A stretch of 18,599 nt of DNA, taken from NCBI GenBank assembly GCA_946480565.1, contig CAMLKR010000029.1, forward strand, positions 1 to 18,599, in the 5' to 3' direction. How positions within the stretch are numbered: the first letter of the stretch is position 1; every line of letters starts with the position of its first letter. This document shows, one piece after another, positions 7,921-15,310 of the stretch. Origin of the DNA: an uncultured Arenimonas sp. Its GTDB lineage: Bacteria; Pseudomonadota; Gammaproteobacteria; Xanthomonadales; Xanthomonadaceae. Both the position numbers and the translations under genes were made by a program. The notes under the pieces are model-generated. The model searched no databases. It was not told the origin of the DNA and was given only the letters and a program-made list of their open reading frames with translations.

Positions 7921-10233
7921 ATGAAATCACCGGCACTAGGCTCGCTCAAATCCGTCAAACCGAACGTGCTCCTGGCCCTGCTGGCGCTGGGCGCGGCGGC
8001 CTGGTTCGGGTGGCAGGGCGTCCAGGCCTCGAAGGTCGAATCCCTGGGCGAGCGGGCCGGCCAGGTTCGGGCCGAAGTCGCCCTTGAACTGGGCGAGCGC
8101 CTGAAGGACGCCACGGCCCGGCTCGACGCCACCCGCTCGAGGATCGCGCTGGCCACGGCCCTGGGCCGGGGCGACACGCAGACGGCGAACGACCTGGTCA
8201 CCGACCGCTGGGAGGGCGTGGAGGCGGTCGAATGGCACGCTCCCGGCCTCGACGCCGCCTACGAGGACCCGACCGCCTTCGGCTTCGGCAAGCTGGGCAT
8301 CCTCGAGCTGGCCCTGCAGCAGAATTCGACCCAGGCCGCCGTGGTGAAGGACGCCGGCGGTCCGCGCCTGGGCCTGGCCGCCCCGGTGGTCGAGGACGGC
8401 AAGGTGCTTGCCCTGGTCTACGTGCGCCTGCCGCTGTCGGCCCTGGTCGAGCCTCTGCAGTCCGCCGCCCTGGACGGCGGCTACCTGGCCCTGCGCCAAG
8501 GCCAGCACACGGTGCTCGAACAGGGCGACACCGAACTGGCGAAGATGGCGGAAGTCGGCGCGGTCGCGATTCCCGGCAGCCAGCTGCGGGTGGTCGCGGC
8601 GGCCCCGGCCGGCGACAGCGGCCTCGGCACGGGGGTGAGCTATCTGCTGGCGGTGCTGGCGGCCCTGGTCGGCGTCGTCCTGGTCCTGCTGCCGCGCCTG
8701 AGCGGCCTCAGCATCCGCCGCAAGTCCGCCGAAACCGAGGAAGCCGAGCAGCCCACGCTGGCCCAGCTCAAGGAAGCCGGCGCGCTGGAGCCTGCCGCCG
8801 CGGCCGCGGCGCCGGTCACCAAGGCCTCGGTGCCGGCCGCCGCCGCGCCGCGCGCGGTGCTCGACCGCAGCATCTTCCGCGCCTACGACATCCGCGGCGT
8901 GGTCGGAAAGACGCTCGACGTCGAAACCGCGCGCCTGATCGGCCAGGCCATCGGCAGCGTCATGCAGCAGCAGGACGCCCGCACGATCGTGGTCGGCCGC
9001 GACGGCCGGCTGTCCTCGCCGCAGATGGCCGAGGCGCTGATCGACGGCCTGCGCAGGGCCGGCCGCGAGGTCATCGACATCGGCGAAGCCCCGACCCCGG
9101 TCGTGTACTTCGGCGCCTACCACCTGCGCGCCGGCTCCTGCGTGTCGGTCACCGGCAGCCACAACCCGCCGGACTACAACGGCTTCAAGATCGTCATCGA
9201 GGGCGAAACCCTGGCCGGCGATGCCATCCAGAAGCTGTACGAGCGCATCGCGGAGAACCGCCTGCACACGGCCGACAGCCAGGGCCTGGTGAGCCGCCGC
9301 GACATCTCCGACGACTACATCCAGCGCATCGCCGGCGACATCCAGATCGAGCGCAAGCTGCGTGTGGTGGTGGACTGCGGCAGCGGCATCGCCGGCGCCA
9401 TCGCGCCGCGTCTGCTGGAAGCCATCGGCGCCGACGTCGAGCCGCTGTTCTGCGAGGTCGACGGCACCTTCCCGCACCACCATCCGGACCCCAGCGACCC
9501 GCACAACCTGCAGGACCTGGTGAACGTGGTGAAGCGCGTGGACGCCGACCTGGGCCTGGCCTTCGACGGCGACGGCGACCGGCTGGGCGTGGTCACCAAG
9601 TCCGGCGAGATGATCTACCCCGACCGCCTGCTGATGCTGTTCGCGGCCGACGTGCTGGAACGCAACCCCGGCGCCTGCGTCATCTACGACGTCAAGTGCA
9701 CCGGCCACCTGGCCATGCACATCCTGCGCCACGGCGGCAGCCCGCTGATGTGGAAGACCGGGCATTCGCTGATCAAGGCCAAGATGCGCGAGACCGAGGC
9801 CGAGCTGGCCGGCGAGATGAGCGGCCACTTCTTCTTCCGCGAGCGCTGGTACGGCTTCGACGACGGCATCTACGCGGCGGCGCGCCTGCTCGAGATCCTG
9901 TCCAGCCGCGGCGAGACCCCGCAGGAAGTGTTCGACACGCTGCCCAAGGGCGTGTCCACCCCGGAGCTCAAGATCGAGGTCGAGGAAGGCCAGCAGTACG
10001 CCTTCATCGAGAAGTTCCTGGCCCAGGCCAAGTTCGAGGGCGCGCGCATCGCCACCATCGACGGCCTGCGCGCCGACTGGCCGGACGGCTGGGGCCTGGT
10101 GCGGGCGTCCAATACGACGCCGGTGCTGGTGCTGCGCTTCGACGCCAAGGACACCGAGGCGCTGGAGCGCATCAAGGAAGCGTTCCGCCGGCAGCTGCTG
10201 GCGGTGGACCCGGGCTTGTCGCTGCCGTTCTGA
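7921..10233 (+). CDS. Membrane-anchored phosphomannomutase/phosphoglucomutase (AlgC-type)
   Basis: Interconverts hexose 1- and 6-phosphates, supplying GDP-mannose and UDP-glucose for exopolysaccharide and LPS. The 770-residue protein is much longer than the 450-residue core enzyme. Residues 14-31 form a membrane helix; about 32-238 form a predicted periplasmic domain without recognised motifs; 239-260 form a second helix; 261-312 are an Ala/Pro-rich linker; the mutase follows. There, GRDGR (359-363), TGSHNPPDYNG (411-421, phosphoserine S413), the metal loop FDGDGDRLG (548-556), the sugar loop GEMSGHFFF (631-639) and phosphate-binding RASNTTP (728-734) are intact. The ATG at 7921 has a strong GGGGG site just upstream; it lies 37 bases after dut, and the frame upstream overlaps dut. 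The position after dut matches algC in Pseudomonas. Confidence 0.93.
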   Translation: MKSPALGSLKSVKPNVLLALLALGAAAWFGWQGVQASKVESLGERAGQVRAEVALELGERLKDATARLDATRSRIALATALGRGDTQTANDLVTDRWEGVEAVEWHAPGLDAAYEDPTAFGFGKLGILELALQQNSTQAAVVKDAGGPRLGLAAPVVEDGKVLALVYVRLPLSALVEPLQSAALDGGYLALRQGQHTVLEQGDTELAKMAEVGAVAIPGSQLRVVAAAPAGDSGLGTGVSYLLAVLAALVGVVLVLLPRLSGLSIRRKSAETEEAEQPTLAQLKEAGALEPAAAAAAPVTKASVPAAAAPRAVLDRSIFRAYDIRGVVGKTLDVETARLIGQAIGSVMQQQDARTIVVGRDGRLSSPQMAEALIDGLRRAGREVIDIGEAPTPVVYFGAYHLRAGSCVSVTGSHNPPDYNGFKIVIEGETLAGDAIQKLYERIAENRLHTADSQGLVSRRDISDDYIQRIAGDIQIERKLRVVVDCGSGIAGAIAPRLLEAIGADVEPLFCEVDGTFPHHHPDPSDPHNLQDLVNVVKRVDADLGLAFDGDGDRLGVVTKSGEMIYPDRLLMLFAADVLERNPGACVIYDVKCTGHLAMHILRHGGSPLMWKTGHSLIKAKMRETEAELAGEMSGHFFFRERWYGFDDGIYAAARLLEILSSRGETPQEVFDTLPKGVSTPELKIEVEEGQQYAFIEKFLAQAKFEGARIATIDGLRADWPDGWGLVRASNTTPVLVLRFDAKDTEALERIKEAFRRQLLAVDPGLSLPF

Positions 10234-10234
10234 G

Positions 10235-10933
10235 TCAGGTGGCCGGGGCTTCGGCCCCGGCTTCGGTGGCCGGCGCTGGCGTGGTAATTGCCGGTGCCGC
10301 CGGTTTGGGCGCCTTGAGTTCGCGGAACCGCTCGATCAGCCGGACCAGCTCCTTGTCCAAATCGAGCAGCTCTCCCTGCTTGAGCACGAGCATCTGCTGC
10401 TGCTTGATCATCTCGCTGTGCAGCTCGCGGATGGTGGCCACCTGATTTGCGTTGACCGGCTGGCCGGCCAGCTCGGCCTCCGACGCCTGCGACAGCAGGC
10501 CGGTGAGGCTGGCGCGCTGGCTGCCGATGCCGGCTTCGATCGCATCGAGCGTCTGCTGCATCAGCTCGAGGCGGACCTGGAACGATCGCTTCAGGTCCTC
10601 CTCGGTCTGGAACGAGGCGATCATCGCCTCTTCGGTCATGCGCGCCTGTTCGGCGTCCTTTTCGGCGCGCGCCCGCTCGGCGTCGGCCTTTTCCTTGGCG
10701 ATCCGCTCCTCGCTGGTGAGCGCGCGGTCCACCTGGGCGGTAGCCATGCCGCTCTGCGCGTTGATCTCGGTGCGCGCCTGGTCCACGGCCTCGGCCGGCA
10801 GGGTGTCGCTGAACTGGACCTTGCCGTCCTTGTCCACCCAGCGGTAGAGCTTCTTGGGTTTTTCCTGGGCGCCGGCCAGGCCGGCGGCCAGTACGGCGGA
10901 GATCACGGCGAAGCTGAGAAGTTTGCGGACCAC
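10235..10933 (-). CDS. DUF4124 domain-containing envelope protein with coiled coil
   Basis: A 232-residue exported protein. Residues 1-22 look like a signal peptide (MVRKLLSFAVISAVLAAGLAGA, cut near AGA|QEK). The DUF4124 signature YRWVDKDGKVQFSDTLP (30-46) follows, a short beta-rich motif common in xanthomonad and pseudomonad periplasmic proteins of unknown function. Residues about 72-205 are rich in Glu, Lys, Arg and Ala with heptad character, predicting a long coiled coil; the tail is Pro/Ala/Thr-rich. The start is a GTG at 10933 with GGAG eight bases upstream. It lies 12 bases after pyrE on the same strand, so they are probably cotranscribed. Its stop is one base from the convergent mutase stop. 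Function unknown; a cell-envelope role is inferred only from export. Confidence 0.82.
   Translation of the reverse strand: MVRKLLSFAVISAVLAAGLAGAQEKPKKLYRWVDKDGKVQFSDTLPAEAVDQARTEINAQSGMATAQVDRALTSEERIAKEKADAERARAEKDAEQARMTEEAMIASFQTEEDLKRSFQVRLELMQQTLDAIEAGIGSQRASLTGLLSQASEAELAGQPVNANQVATIRELHSEMIKQQQMLVLKQGELLDLDKELVRLIERFRELKAPKPAAPAITTPAPATEAGAEAPAT
10242..10261 (+). terminator. UUCG-capped hairpin at a convergent gene end (possible terminator, no T tract)
   Basis: GCCGGGGC (10242-10249), loop TTCG, GCCCCGGC (10254-10261): a perfect 8-bp stem with C(UUCG)G, nine bases after the mutase stop and inside the last codons of the convergent DUF4124 gene. No T run follows on either strand, so it may stabilise or mark a 3' end rather than terminate alone. 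Confidence 0.4.
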
Positions 10934-10945
10934 GGGTGACTCCGG

Positions 10946-11596
10946 TCAGTCGGCCTGGCTGCCATATTGCGAACGATACGCCAGCAGCGCGGCCTTGTGC
11001 GCGGCGATCTCCGGCCGTTCGTCGGCATGTGCCAGCAGCTCGTCCAGTCCCGCGATGGCGTGCACCGGCAAGCCGAACTCGGCAGTAACTTCCTGGGCCG
11101 CGGAGCGCCGGCCGGCCTGGCCGCGCTCCTGGCGGTCCAAGGCGATCAGCACGCCGCAGGGTTCGCCGCCGGCGGCGCGGATGGTCTGGATGGATTCGCG
11201 GATGGCGGTGCCGGCGGTGATCACGTCGTCCACGATCAGCACCCGGCCGGCCACCGGCGCGCCGATCAGCAGGCCGCCCTCGCCGTGGGTCTTGGCCTCC
11301 TTGCGGTTGAAGGCGACCGGCAGGTCGCGGCCGCGCCGGGCCAGGGCCACGGCCAGGGTGGTCGCCAGCGGGATGCCCTTGTAGGCCGGGCCGAACAGCA
11401 TGTCGAAGCCCAGCCCGGCGTCTTCCAGCGCATCGGCGTAACACTCGCCCAGCGTCGCCAGCGCGGCGCCCGAGTCGAACAGGCCGGCGTTGAAGAAGTA
11501 GGGGCTGGTGCGGCCGGACTTGAGGCTGAATTCGCCGAAGCGCAGCACGCGGCGCGCCAGCGCCAGGTCGAGGAAGCGGCTCTGGTGGGGTTTCAC
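10946..11596 (-). CDS. pyrE: Orotate phosphoribosyltransferase
   Basis: Joins orotate to PRPP to give orotidine 5'-monophosphate in de novo pyrimidine synthesis; cytoplasmic. The 216 residues match the E. coli enzyme's length (213). Seen are [21 protein letters not shown] near the N-terminus (orotate site), [24 protein letters not shown] (flexible catalytic loop) and the PRPP motif [13 protein letters not shown]. The GTG at 11596 ([13 protein letters not shown]) is chosen because homologues begin here and GGGA stands seven bases upstream; the longer frame to 11686 adds residues without family resemblance. It is divergent from the exonuclease III gene across 102 bases. No pyrimidine attenuator was seen in the leader. 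Confidence 0.96.
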   Translation of the reverse strand: MKPHQSRFLDLALARRVLRFGEFSLKSGRTSPYFFNAGLFDSGAALATLGECYADALEDAGLGFDMLFGPAYKGIPLATTLAVALARRGRDLPVAFNRKEAKTHGEGGLLIGAPVAGRVLIVDDVITAGTAIRESIQTIRAAGGEPCGVLIALDRQERGQAGRRSAAQEVTAEFGLPVHAIAGLDELLAHADERPEIAAHKAALLAYRSQYGSQAD

Positions 11597-11698
11597 GTTC
11601 GGTCCCGGCGGCGGAAAAGGTAATTGTGCTACAGCCGCGGCCACGCCGGCAGGCCGGATTCGGCTAACCTTCGTCATCCAAACCATCGGGCCTGCGCC

Positions 11699-12466
11699 GT
11701 GAGAATCATCAGCTTCAACGCCAACGGGCTGCGCTCAGCCGCCACCAAGGGTTTCTTCGACTGGCTGCCGGGCCAGGACGCCGACCTGGTCTGCGTGCAG
11801 GAAACCAAGGCCCAGGAGCACCAGCTGCGGGTGCCGGAACTGCTTCCGCCCGGGTACACGGCCTATTTCCGCGACGCCACTACCAAGAAGGGCTACAGCG
11901 GCGTCGGCATCTACACGCGCCGCGAGCCGGACGAGATCCGCACCGCGCTGGGTTGGGACGAGTTCGACGAAGAGGGACGCTATCTCGAGGCCCGCTTCGG
12001 GAACCTCAGCGTGGTCTCGCTCTATTTCCCGTCCGGTTCGTCCGGCGACGTGCGCCAGCAGTTCAAGTTCCGCTGCATCGACTGGATCACGCCGATCTTC
12101 GACCAGTGGCTCGGGAGCGGCCGCGACTACGTCATCTGCGGCGACTGGAACATCGTGCACACCCGCAAGGACATCCGGAACTGGACCTCGAACCAGAAGA
12201 ACTCCGGCTGCCTCCCGGAGGAGCGCGCCTGGCTCGACACGCTTTTCCTCGAGCGCGGCTGGGTCGACAGCTACCGGCACCTCAAGCCCGAGGGAGAGGA
12301 CTACACCTGGTGGAGCCAGCGCGGCGCGGCCCGCGCCAAGGACGTCGGCTGGCGCATCGACTACCAGGTGGTCACGCCTTCGCTGCGCGACCGGCTCAAG
12401 GCATGCGCGATCCACCCGACGCCGCGCTTCTCCGACCACGCGCCCTACGTGGTCGACTACGCATGA
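11699..12466 (+). CDS. xth: Exodeoxyribonuclease III-type nuclease (Crc-related, catalytic residues intact)
   Basis: Member of the exonuclease/endonuclease/phosphatase fold; family members cleave DNA at abasic sites and act 3' to 5'. 255 residues. Catalytic and metal residues are present: N8 (FNANG), E35 (QETKAQ), Y109 (LYFPSG), D149 and N151 (CGDWN), D221 (WRIDYQ) and D246-H247 (SDHAPY). The protein also shares segments with Pseudomonas Crc: the MRIIS start, PSG..GD, DI.NW...Q..SG.L.PERAW.D, and location beside pyrE. As I recall it, Crc has lost the Glu and Asp/Asn residues, whereas they are kept here, so an active nuclease is expected. The GTG at 11699 starts the conserved MRIISFN; the frame extending back from it has no such support. 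It ends in a four-base overlap with the permease gene. Confidence 0.92.
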   Translation: MRIISFNANGLRSAATKGFFDWLPGQDADLVCVQETKAQEHQLRVPELLPPGYTAYFRDATTKKGYSGVGIYTRREPDEIRTALGWDEFDEEGRYLEARFGNLSVVSLYFPSGSSGDVRQQFKFRCIDWITPIFDQWLGSGRDYVICGDWNIVHTRKDIRNWTSNQKNSGCLPEERAWLDTLFLERGWVDSYRHLKPEGEDYTWWSQRGAARAKDVGWRIDYQVVTPSLRDRLKACAIHPTPRFSDHAPYVVDYA

Positions 12467-13779
12467 CGACCGCCGCGTCCTGGCGCGACCAGTTGCCCGC
12501 GGGCATCCGGCCCTACGTCGAGAAGGAGCCGCTGGCCGCCTTCATGCTGGGCATCTCGTCGGGCTTCCCGTACGCGATGATCGGCGCGACGCTCACCACG
12601 CGGCTGGCGCAGGACGGCATCGACAAGAAATCGGTCACCGCTTTCTCGCTGGCCTTCCTGGTCTACAACGTCAAGTTCCTGTGGGCCCCGCTGGTGGACG
12701 GGCTGCGGCTGCCGCTGATCGGCCGCCTGGGCCAGCGCGTGTCCTGGCTGCTGTTCGCTGGCGTGGCGGTGATGGCGGCGGTGGCCTGGCTGGGCATGCT
12801 CGATCCCAGCGACGACCTGGCGCGGTTCGCGATCGCCGCGGTGCTGGTCGGCGCCGCCGGCGCCACCTACGACATCGTCATCGACGCCTACCGAATCGAG
12901 ACGCTGCGGCCGGAGCAGCTGGGCGTGGGTTCGGGCATGTCGCAATATGGCTGGCGCATCGGCTCGGTGGCGGCGGGCTCGCTGGCGCTGTACGTGGCGA
13001 CCCAGGGCGACTGGACCAGCGCCTATCTGCTGTGCGCGGCCTTCGCGCTGCCGGCGATGCTCACCGGGCTGGTGCTGGGCGAGCCTGCGCGGCATGTCGC
13101 TATTTCAACCCAGCGTGGCCTGCGCCAGGCCTGGACGGCGGTGTCGGGCCCGCTGCTGGAGTTCATGCAGCGCCGCGGCGCGCTGCTGGTGCTGCTGTTC
13201 GTGCTGCTGCACAAGATCGGCGACACGCTGGCCAATCTCACGCTGCGCCTGCTGGTGAACGACCTGGGTTTCAGCAACGAGGAGATCGCGACCTGGGACG
13301 TCGGCGTCGGCTTCTTCGCCTACCTGGTCGGCATCTTCATCGGTGGTTTCCTGTATGCCCAGCTGGGCATGAAACGTTCGGTGCTGGTGGCCCTGGTGCT
13401 GATGGCGCTGTCGAACCTGAGCTTCGCCTGGCTGGCCGCGGCTGGCCATTCGAACGCATTGCTGGCCTTCACCATCGGCTTCGAGAACATCGCCAGCGGC
13501 ATCGGCGGCGTGGTCGTGGTGGCCTATCTGTCGGCGCTGTGCAACCTCGCCTTCACCGCGACGCAGTTCGCCCTGCTGTCGGCGGCGGCGAGCATCGTCG
13601 GCCGCCTGGTCACCGGCACCACCGCTGGCGCGTTGATCGAATCGCTCGGTTACGTCCAGTTCTACCTGCTGACCACGATCGTGGCCCTGCCCGGCGTGCT
13701 GCTGTACCTGTTCATGTTGCGCGCGGGTCTGATCGAACGATCGCTCGGCGACGCGGGGCGGCCGTCGTCGGCCGGATGA
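12463..13779 (+). CDS. ampG: AmpG-like muropeptide MFS transporter
   Basis: Inner-membrane permease of the major facilitator superfamily; AmpG brings GlcNAc-anhydroMurNAc and its peptides into the cytoplasm for recycling. 438 residues, about 12 hydrophobic helices. MLGISSGFPYAMIGATLTTRL near residue 28, KFLWAPLVDGLRLP, and especially DIVIDAYRIETLRPEQLG...YGWRIG correspond to the AmpG signature around its essential Asp. The length is nearer to short AmpG proteins than to E. coli AmpG (491), which has two extra C-terminal helices. The ATG at 12463 overlaps the nuclease stop (ATGA), so it is translationally coupled. An anmK gene lies just downstream on the other strand, which supports a recycling role. 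Related nucleotide or siderophore-fragment permeases remain possible. Confidence 0.85.
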   Translation: MTTAASWRDQLPAGIRPYVEKEPLAAFMLGISSGFPYAMIGATLTTRLAQDGIDKKSVTAFSLAFLVYNVKFLWAPLVDGLRLPLIGRLGQRVSWLLFAGVAVMAAVAWLGMLDPSDDLARFAIAAVLVGAAGATYDIVIDAYRIETLRPEQLGVGSGMSQYGWRIGSVAAGSLALYVATQGDWTSAYLLCAAFALPAMLTGLVLGEPARHVAISTQRGLRQAWTAVSGPLLEFMQRRGALLVLLFVLLHKIGDTLANLTLRLLVNDLGFSNEEIATWDVGVGFFAYLVGIFIGGFLYAQLGMKRSVLVALVLMALSNLSFAWLAAAGHSNALLAFTIGFENIASGIGGVVVVAYLSALCNLAFTATQFALLSAAASIVGRLVTGTTAGALIESLGYVQFYLLTTIVALPGVLLYLFMLRAGLIERSLGDAGRPSSAG

Positions 13780-13799
13780 TCGCGATCCGCGACAAAGGC

Positions 13800-13827
13800 T
13801 TGCAGTCGGCGCCCCGGCCCGTATGCT
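13800..13827 (+). promoter_or_regulatory. Candidate sigma-70 promoter for the small RHH-like gene
   Basis: TTGCAG (13800-13805), 16 bases, TATGCT (13822-13827), in the 72-base gap after ampG. Both hexamers are close to consensus (four of six each) and the predicted start is about 18 bases before the ATG at 13852, so this gene need not depend on the ampG transcript. Confidence 0.5.
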
Positions 13828-13851
13828 GGAACCCCCCCGAGGTTCAAGGCC

Positions 13852-14148
13852 ATGGCCGATTTCCTGTTGCGCGACATTGACGAGCGTGTGGCCGAGCGCA
13901 TCAAGGAGATCGCGCGCCAGAAGGGTTGGCCGCTGAACGACGTGATCCTGCTGCTGGTGAAGCAGGCGCTCGGCCTGGCCGAACCCGAGCCGCCGCCGGT
14001 CCCCGGCGACATCGCGCGCCTGACCGGCGCCTGGAATGACGACGAGAGCCGGGCCTTCCAGGAAGCGATGGCGGCGCTGACCAGCCTGCCCGATGACGCG
14101 CCGGCCTATCTGCTCGACGAGAAGGGCAACAAGATTCCCGGGCAGTGA
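13852..14148 (+). CDS. Small ribbon-helix-helix-like protein, FitA-type N-terminus
   Basis: A 98-residue protein. Residues 1-42 read like a ribbon-helix-helix DNA-binding unit: strand ADFLLRD, helix DERVAERIKEIARQKG, turn WPLND, helix VILLLVKQALGL. This resembles the antitoxin half of FitA/VapB-type modules. Residues 43-98 are Pro-rich then acidic (LTGAWNDDESRAFQEAMAALTS, ending YLLDEKGNKIPGQ) and have no recognised motif. No toxin gene (PIN domain or other) lies on either side, so this is an orphan regulator or a non-toxin protein. A candidate promoter stands just upstream. It is convergent with anmK, with 15 bases between stops; a 6-bp inverted repeat (CCGGGC/GCCCGG, 14138-14157) spans its stop codon. 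Gene likely real; the DNA-binding role is inference. Confidence 0.72.
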   Translation: MADFLLRDIDERVAERIKEIARQKGWPLNDVILLLVKQALGLAEPEPPPVPGDIARLTGAWNDDESRAFQEAMAALTSLPDDAPAYLLDEKGNKIPGQ

Positions 14149-14163
14149 CCCGCCCGGATGGTT

Positions 14164-15306
14164 TCAGGGGGCATGGACCGCGCCCAGCACTCGCGGGCCG
14201 CGGGCGCCGGTGACGGTGGGCAGGTTGCCGGGTCGTCCGGCCAGCGTCTCCCGCGCCAGCCAGGCGAAGCCGGCGGCCTCGATGAAGTCCGGGTCCAGGC
14301 CCACGCTCGCCGTGCTCGCGACCGCGACGTCGGGCAGCCGCGCGGCGAGCCGCGCCATCAGCAGCGGATTGTGCGCGCCGCCGCCACAAACCAGCAGGCG
14401 GTCGCTCCGTGGCTGGGCTTCCAGCAGGGCGCGGGCGACGGTGGCGGCGCTGAGTTCGCAAAGCGTCGCCTGCACGTCCGCCGGCGCCGGCGTCGCACCG
14501 TCCATCCTCGCCTGCAGCCACTGCAGCTGGAACTGATCGCGGCCCGTGCTTTTGGGCGGCGGCAGCGTGAACCACGGGTCGGCCATCAGCCGCTCCAGCA
14601 GGGCATCGTCCACCGTCCCGGAGCGGGCGAAGGCCGCGTCGCGGTCGTAGGGCTGGCGGGTGTGCAGCGCGCACCAGGCATCCATCAGGCCGTTCGCGGG
14701 ACCGGTGTCGAAGCCGCGTACGGCGCCCTCGCGCGGCAGCAGGGTCAGGTTGGCGATGCCGCCCAGGTTGAGGATGGCGCGGTCCTCGACGGGCGAGCGC
14801 AGCACCGCGGCATGGAAGGCCGGCATCAGCGGTGCGCCTTGTCCGCCGGCGGCGACGTCCCGGCGCCGGAAGTCGGCGACCGTGGTGAGGCCGGTGGCTT
14901 CGGCGATGACGCTGGCGTCGCCCAGCTGCTGGGTGAAGGGAGCGGGGCCGCGGGGATCGTGGCGCAGGGTCTGGCCATGCGAGCCGATCGCGGCCACCGC
15001 CGAAGGCGGCGTGCCGCTGTCGCGCATAGCCTGCAGCGCCGCGGCGGCGAAGGCCTGGCCGATGCGGGTGTCGAGCCGGCCCACGGCGTCGAGGCTGATC
15101 AGCGCGTCGGCCTGGGAAAGCCGAAGGATCTCGTCCGCCAGCTCGGCTTCGATCGGATAGGTGCGGCCGAAGACCAGGCGCGGCGCGGGATCGAAGGCGA
15201 CCAGGGCGGCGTCGATGCCGTCCACGCTGGTGCCCGAGATCAGGCCAAGAAAAAGCCCGCCGGAGCCGGCGGGCGTTGAATACGGAGTCTGCGGATCGAC
15301 CGCCAT
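14164..15306 (-). CDS. anmK: Anhydro-N-acetylmuramic acid kinase
   Basis: Phosphorylates 1,6-anhydroMurNAc while opening the anhydro ring, giving MurNAc 6-phosphate; a cytoplasmic step in cell-wall recycling. 380 residues. Seen are the ATP-site [15 protein letters not shown] (18-32), GSHGQT (109-114), [16 protein letters not shown] (145-160), NLGGIAN (180-186), FDTGPAN (199-205, with a conserved Asp near the active site) and [10 protein letters not shown] late in the chain. The only usual start codon before the conserved block is the ATG at 15306, four bases after the M23 gene stop, with no clear ribosome-binding site, so reinitiation is likely. Its first 20 codons are longer than I expect for the family and contain an intrinsic terminator. 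The tyrS / M23 / anmK grouping also occurs in Pseudomonas. Confidence 0.95.
   Translation of the reverse strand: MAVDPQTPYSTPAGSGGLFLGLISGTSVDGIDAALVAFDPAPRLVFGRTYPIEAELADEILRLSQADALISLDAVGRLDTRIGQAFAAAALQAMRDSGTPPSAVAAIGSHGQTLRHDPRGPAPFTQQLGDASVIAEATGLTTVADFRRRDVAAGGQGAPLMPAFHAAVLRSPVEDRAILNLGGIANLTLLPREGAVRGFDTGPANGLMDAWCALHTRQPYDRDAAFARSGTVDDALLERLMADPWFTLPPPKSTGRDQFQLQWLQARMDGATPAPADVQATLCELSAATVARALLEAQPRSDRLLVCGGGAHNPLLMARLAARLPDVAVASTASVGLDPDFIEAAGFAWLARETLAGRPGNLPTVTGARGPRVLGAVHAP
15247..15274 (-). terminator. Intrinsic terminator embedded in the first codons of anmK
   Basis: On the minus strand GCCCGCCGG, two bases, CCGGCGGGC (15274-15255): a 9-bp perfect stem (or 8 bp with a four-base loop), followed at once by TTTTTCTT (15254-15247). 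It lies in codons 11-20 of anmK and encodes part of [11 protein letters not shown]. The T tract exists only on the minus strand, in the direction of M23-anmK transcription. It would end the M23 message about 64 bases after its stop. Confidence 0.75.
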
Positions 15307-15310
15307 GCGG

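Noticed and set aside
7936..9828. 630-codon minus-strand frame opposite the phosphosugar mutase
   Set aside because: Low-complexity composition typical of an antisense shadow; the mutase motifs on the plus strand are complete.
11597..11698. Promoters in the pyrE/exonuclease divergent gap
   Set aside because: TAACCT (plus) and CACAAT (minus) are possible -10 elements, but neither has a credible -35; no pyrimidine attenuator is seen either.
14138..14157. Inverted repeat CCGGGC/GCCCGG at the convergent ends of the RHH-like gene and anmK as a bidirectional terminator
   Set aside because: Only six base pairs and no T tract on either side; noted in the gene entry but not called as a terminator.
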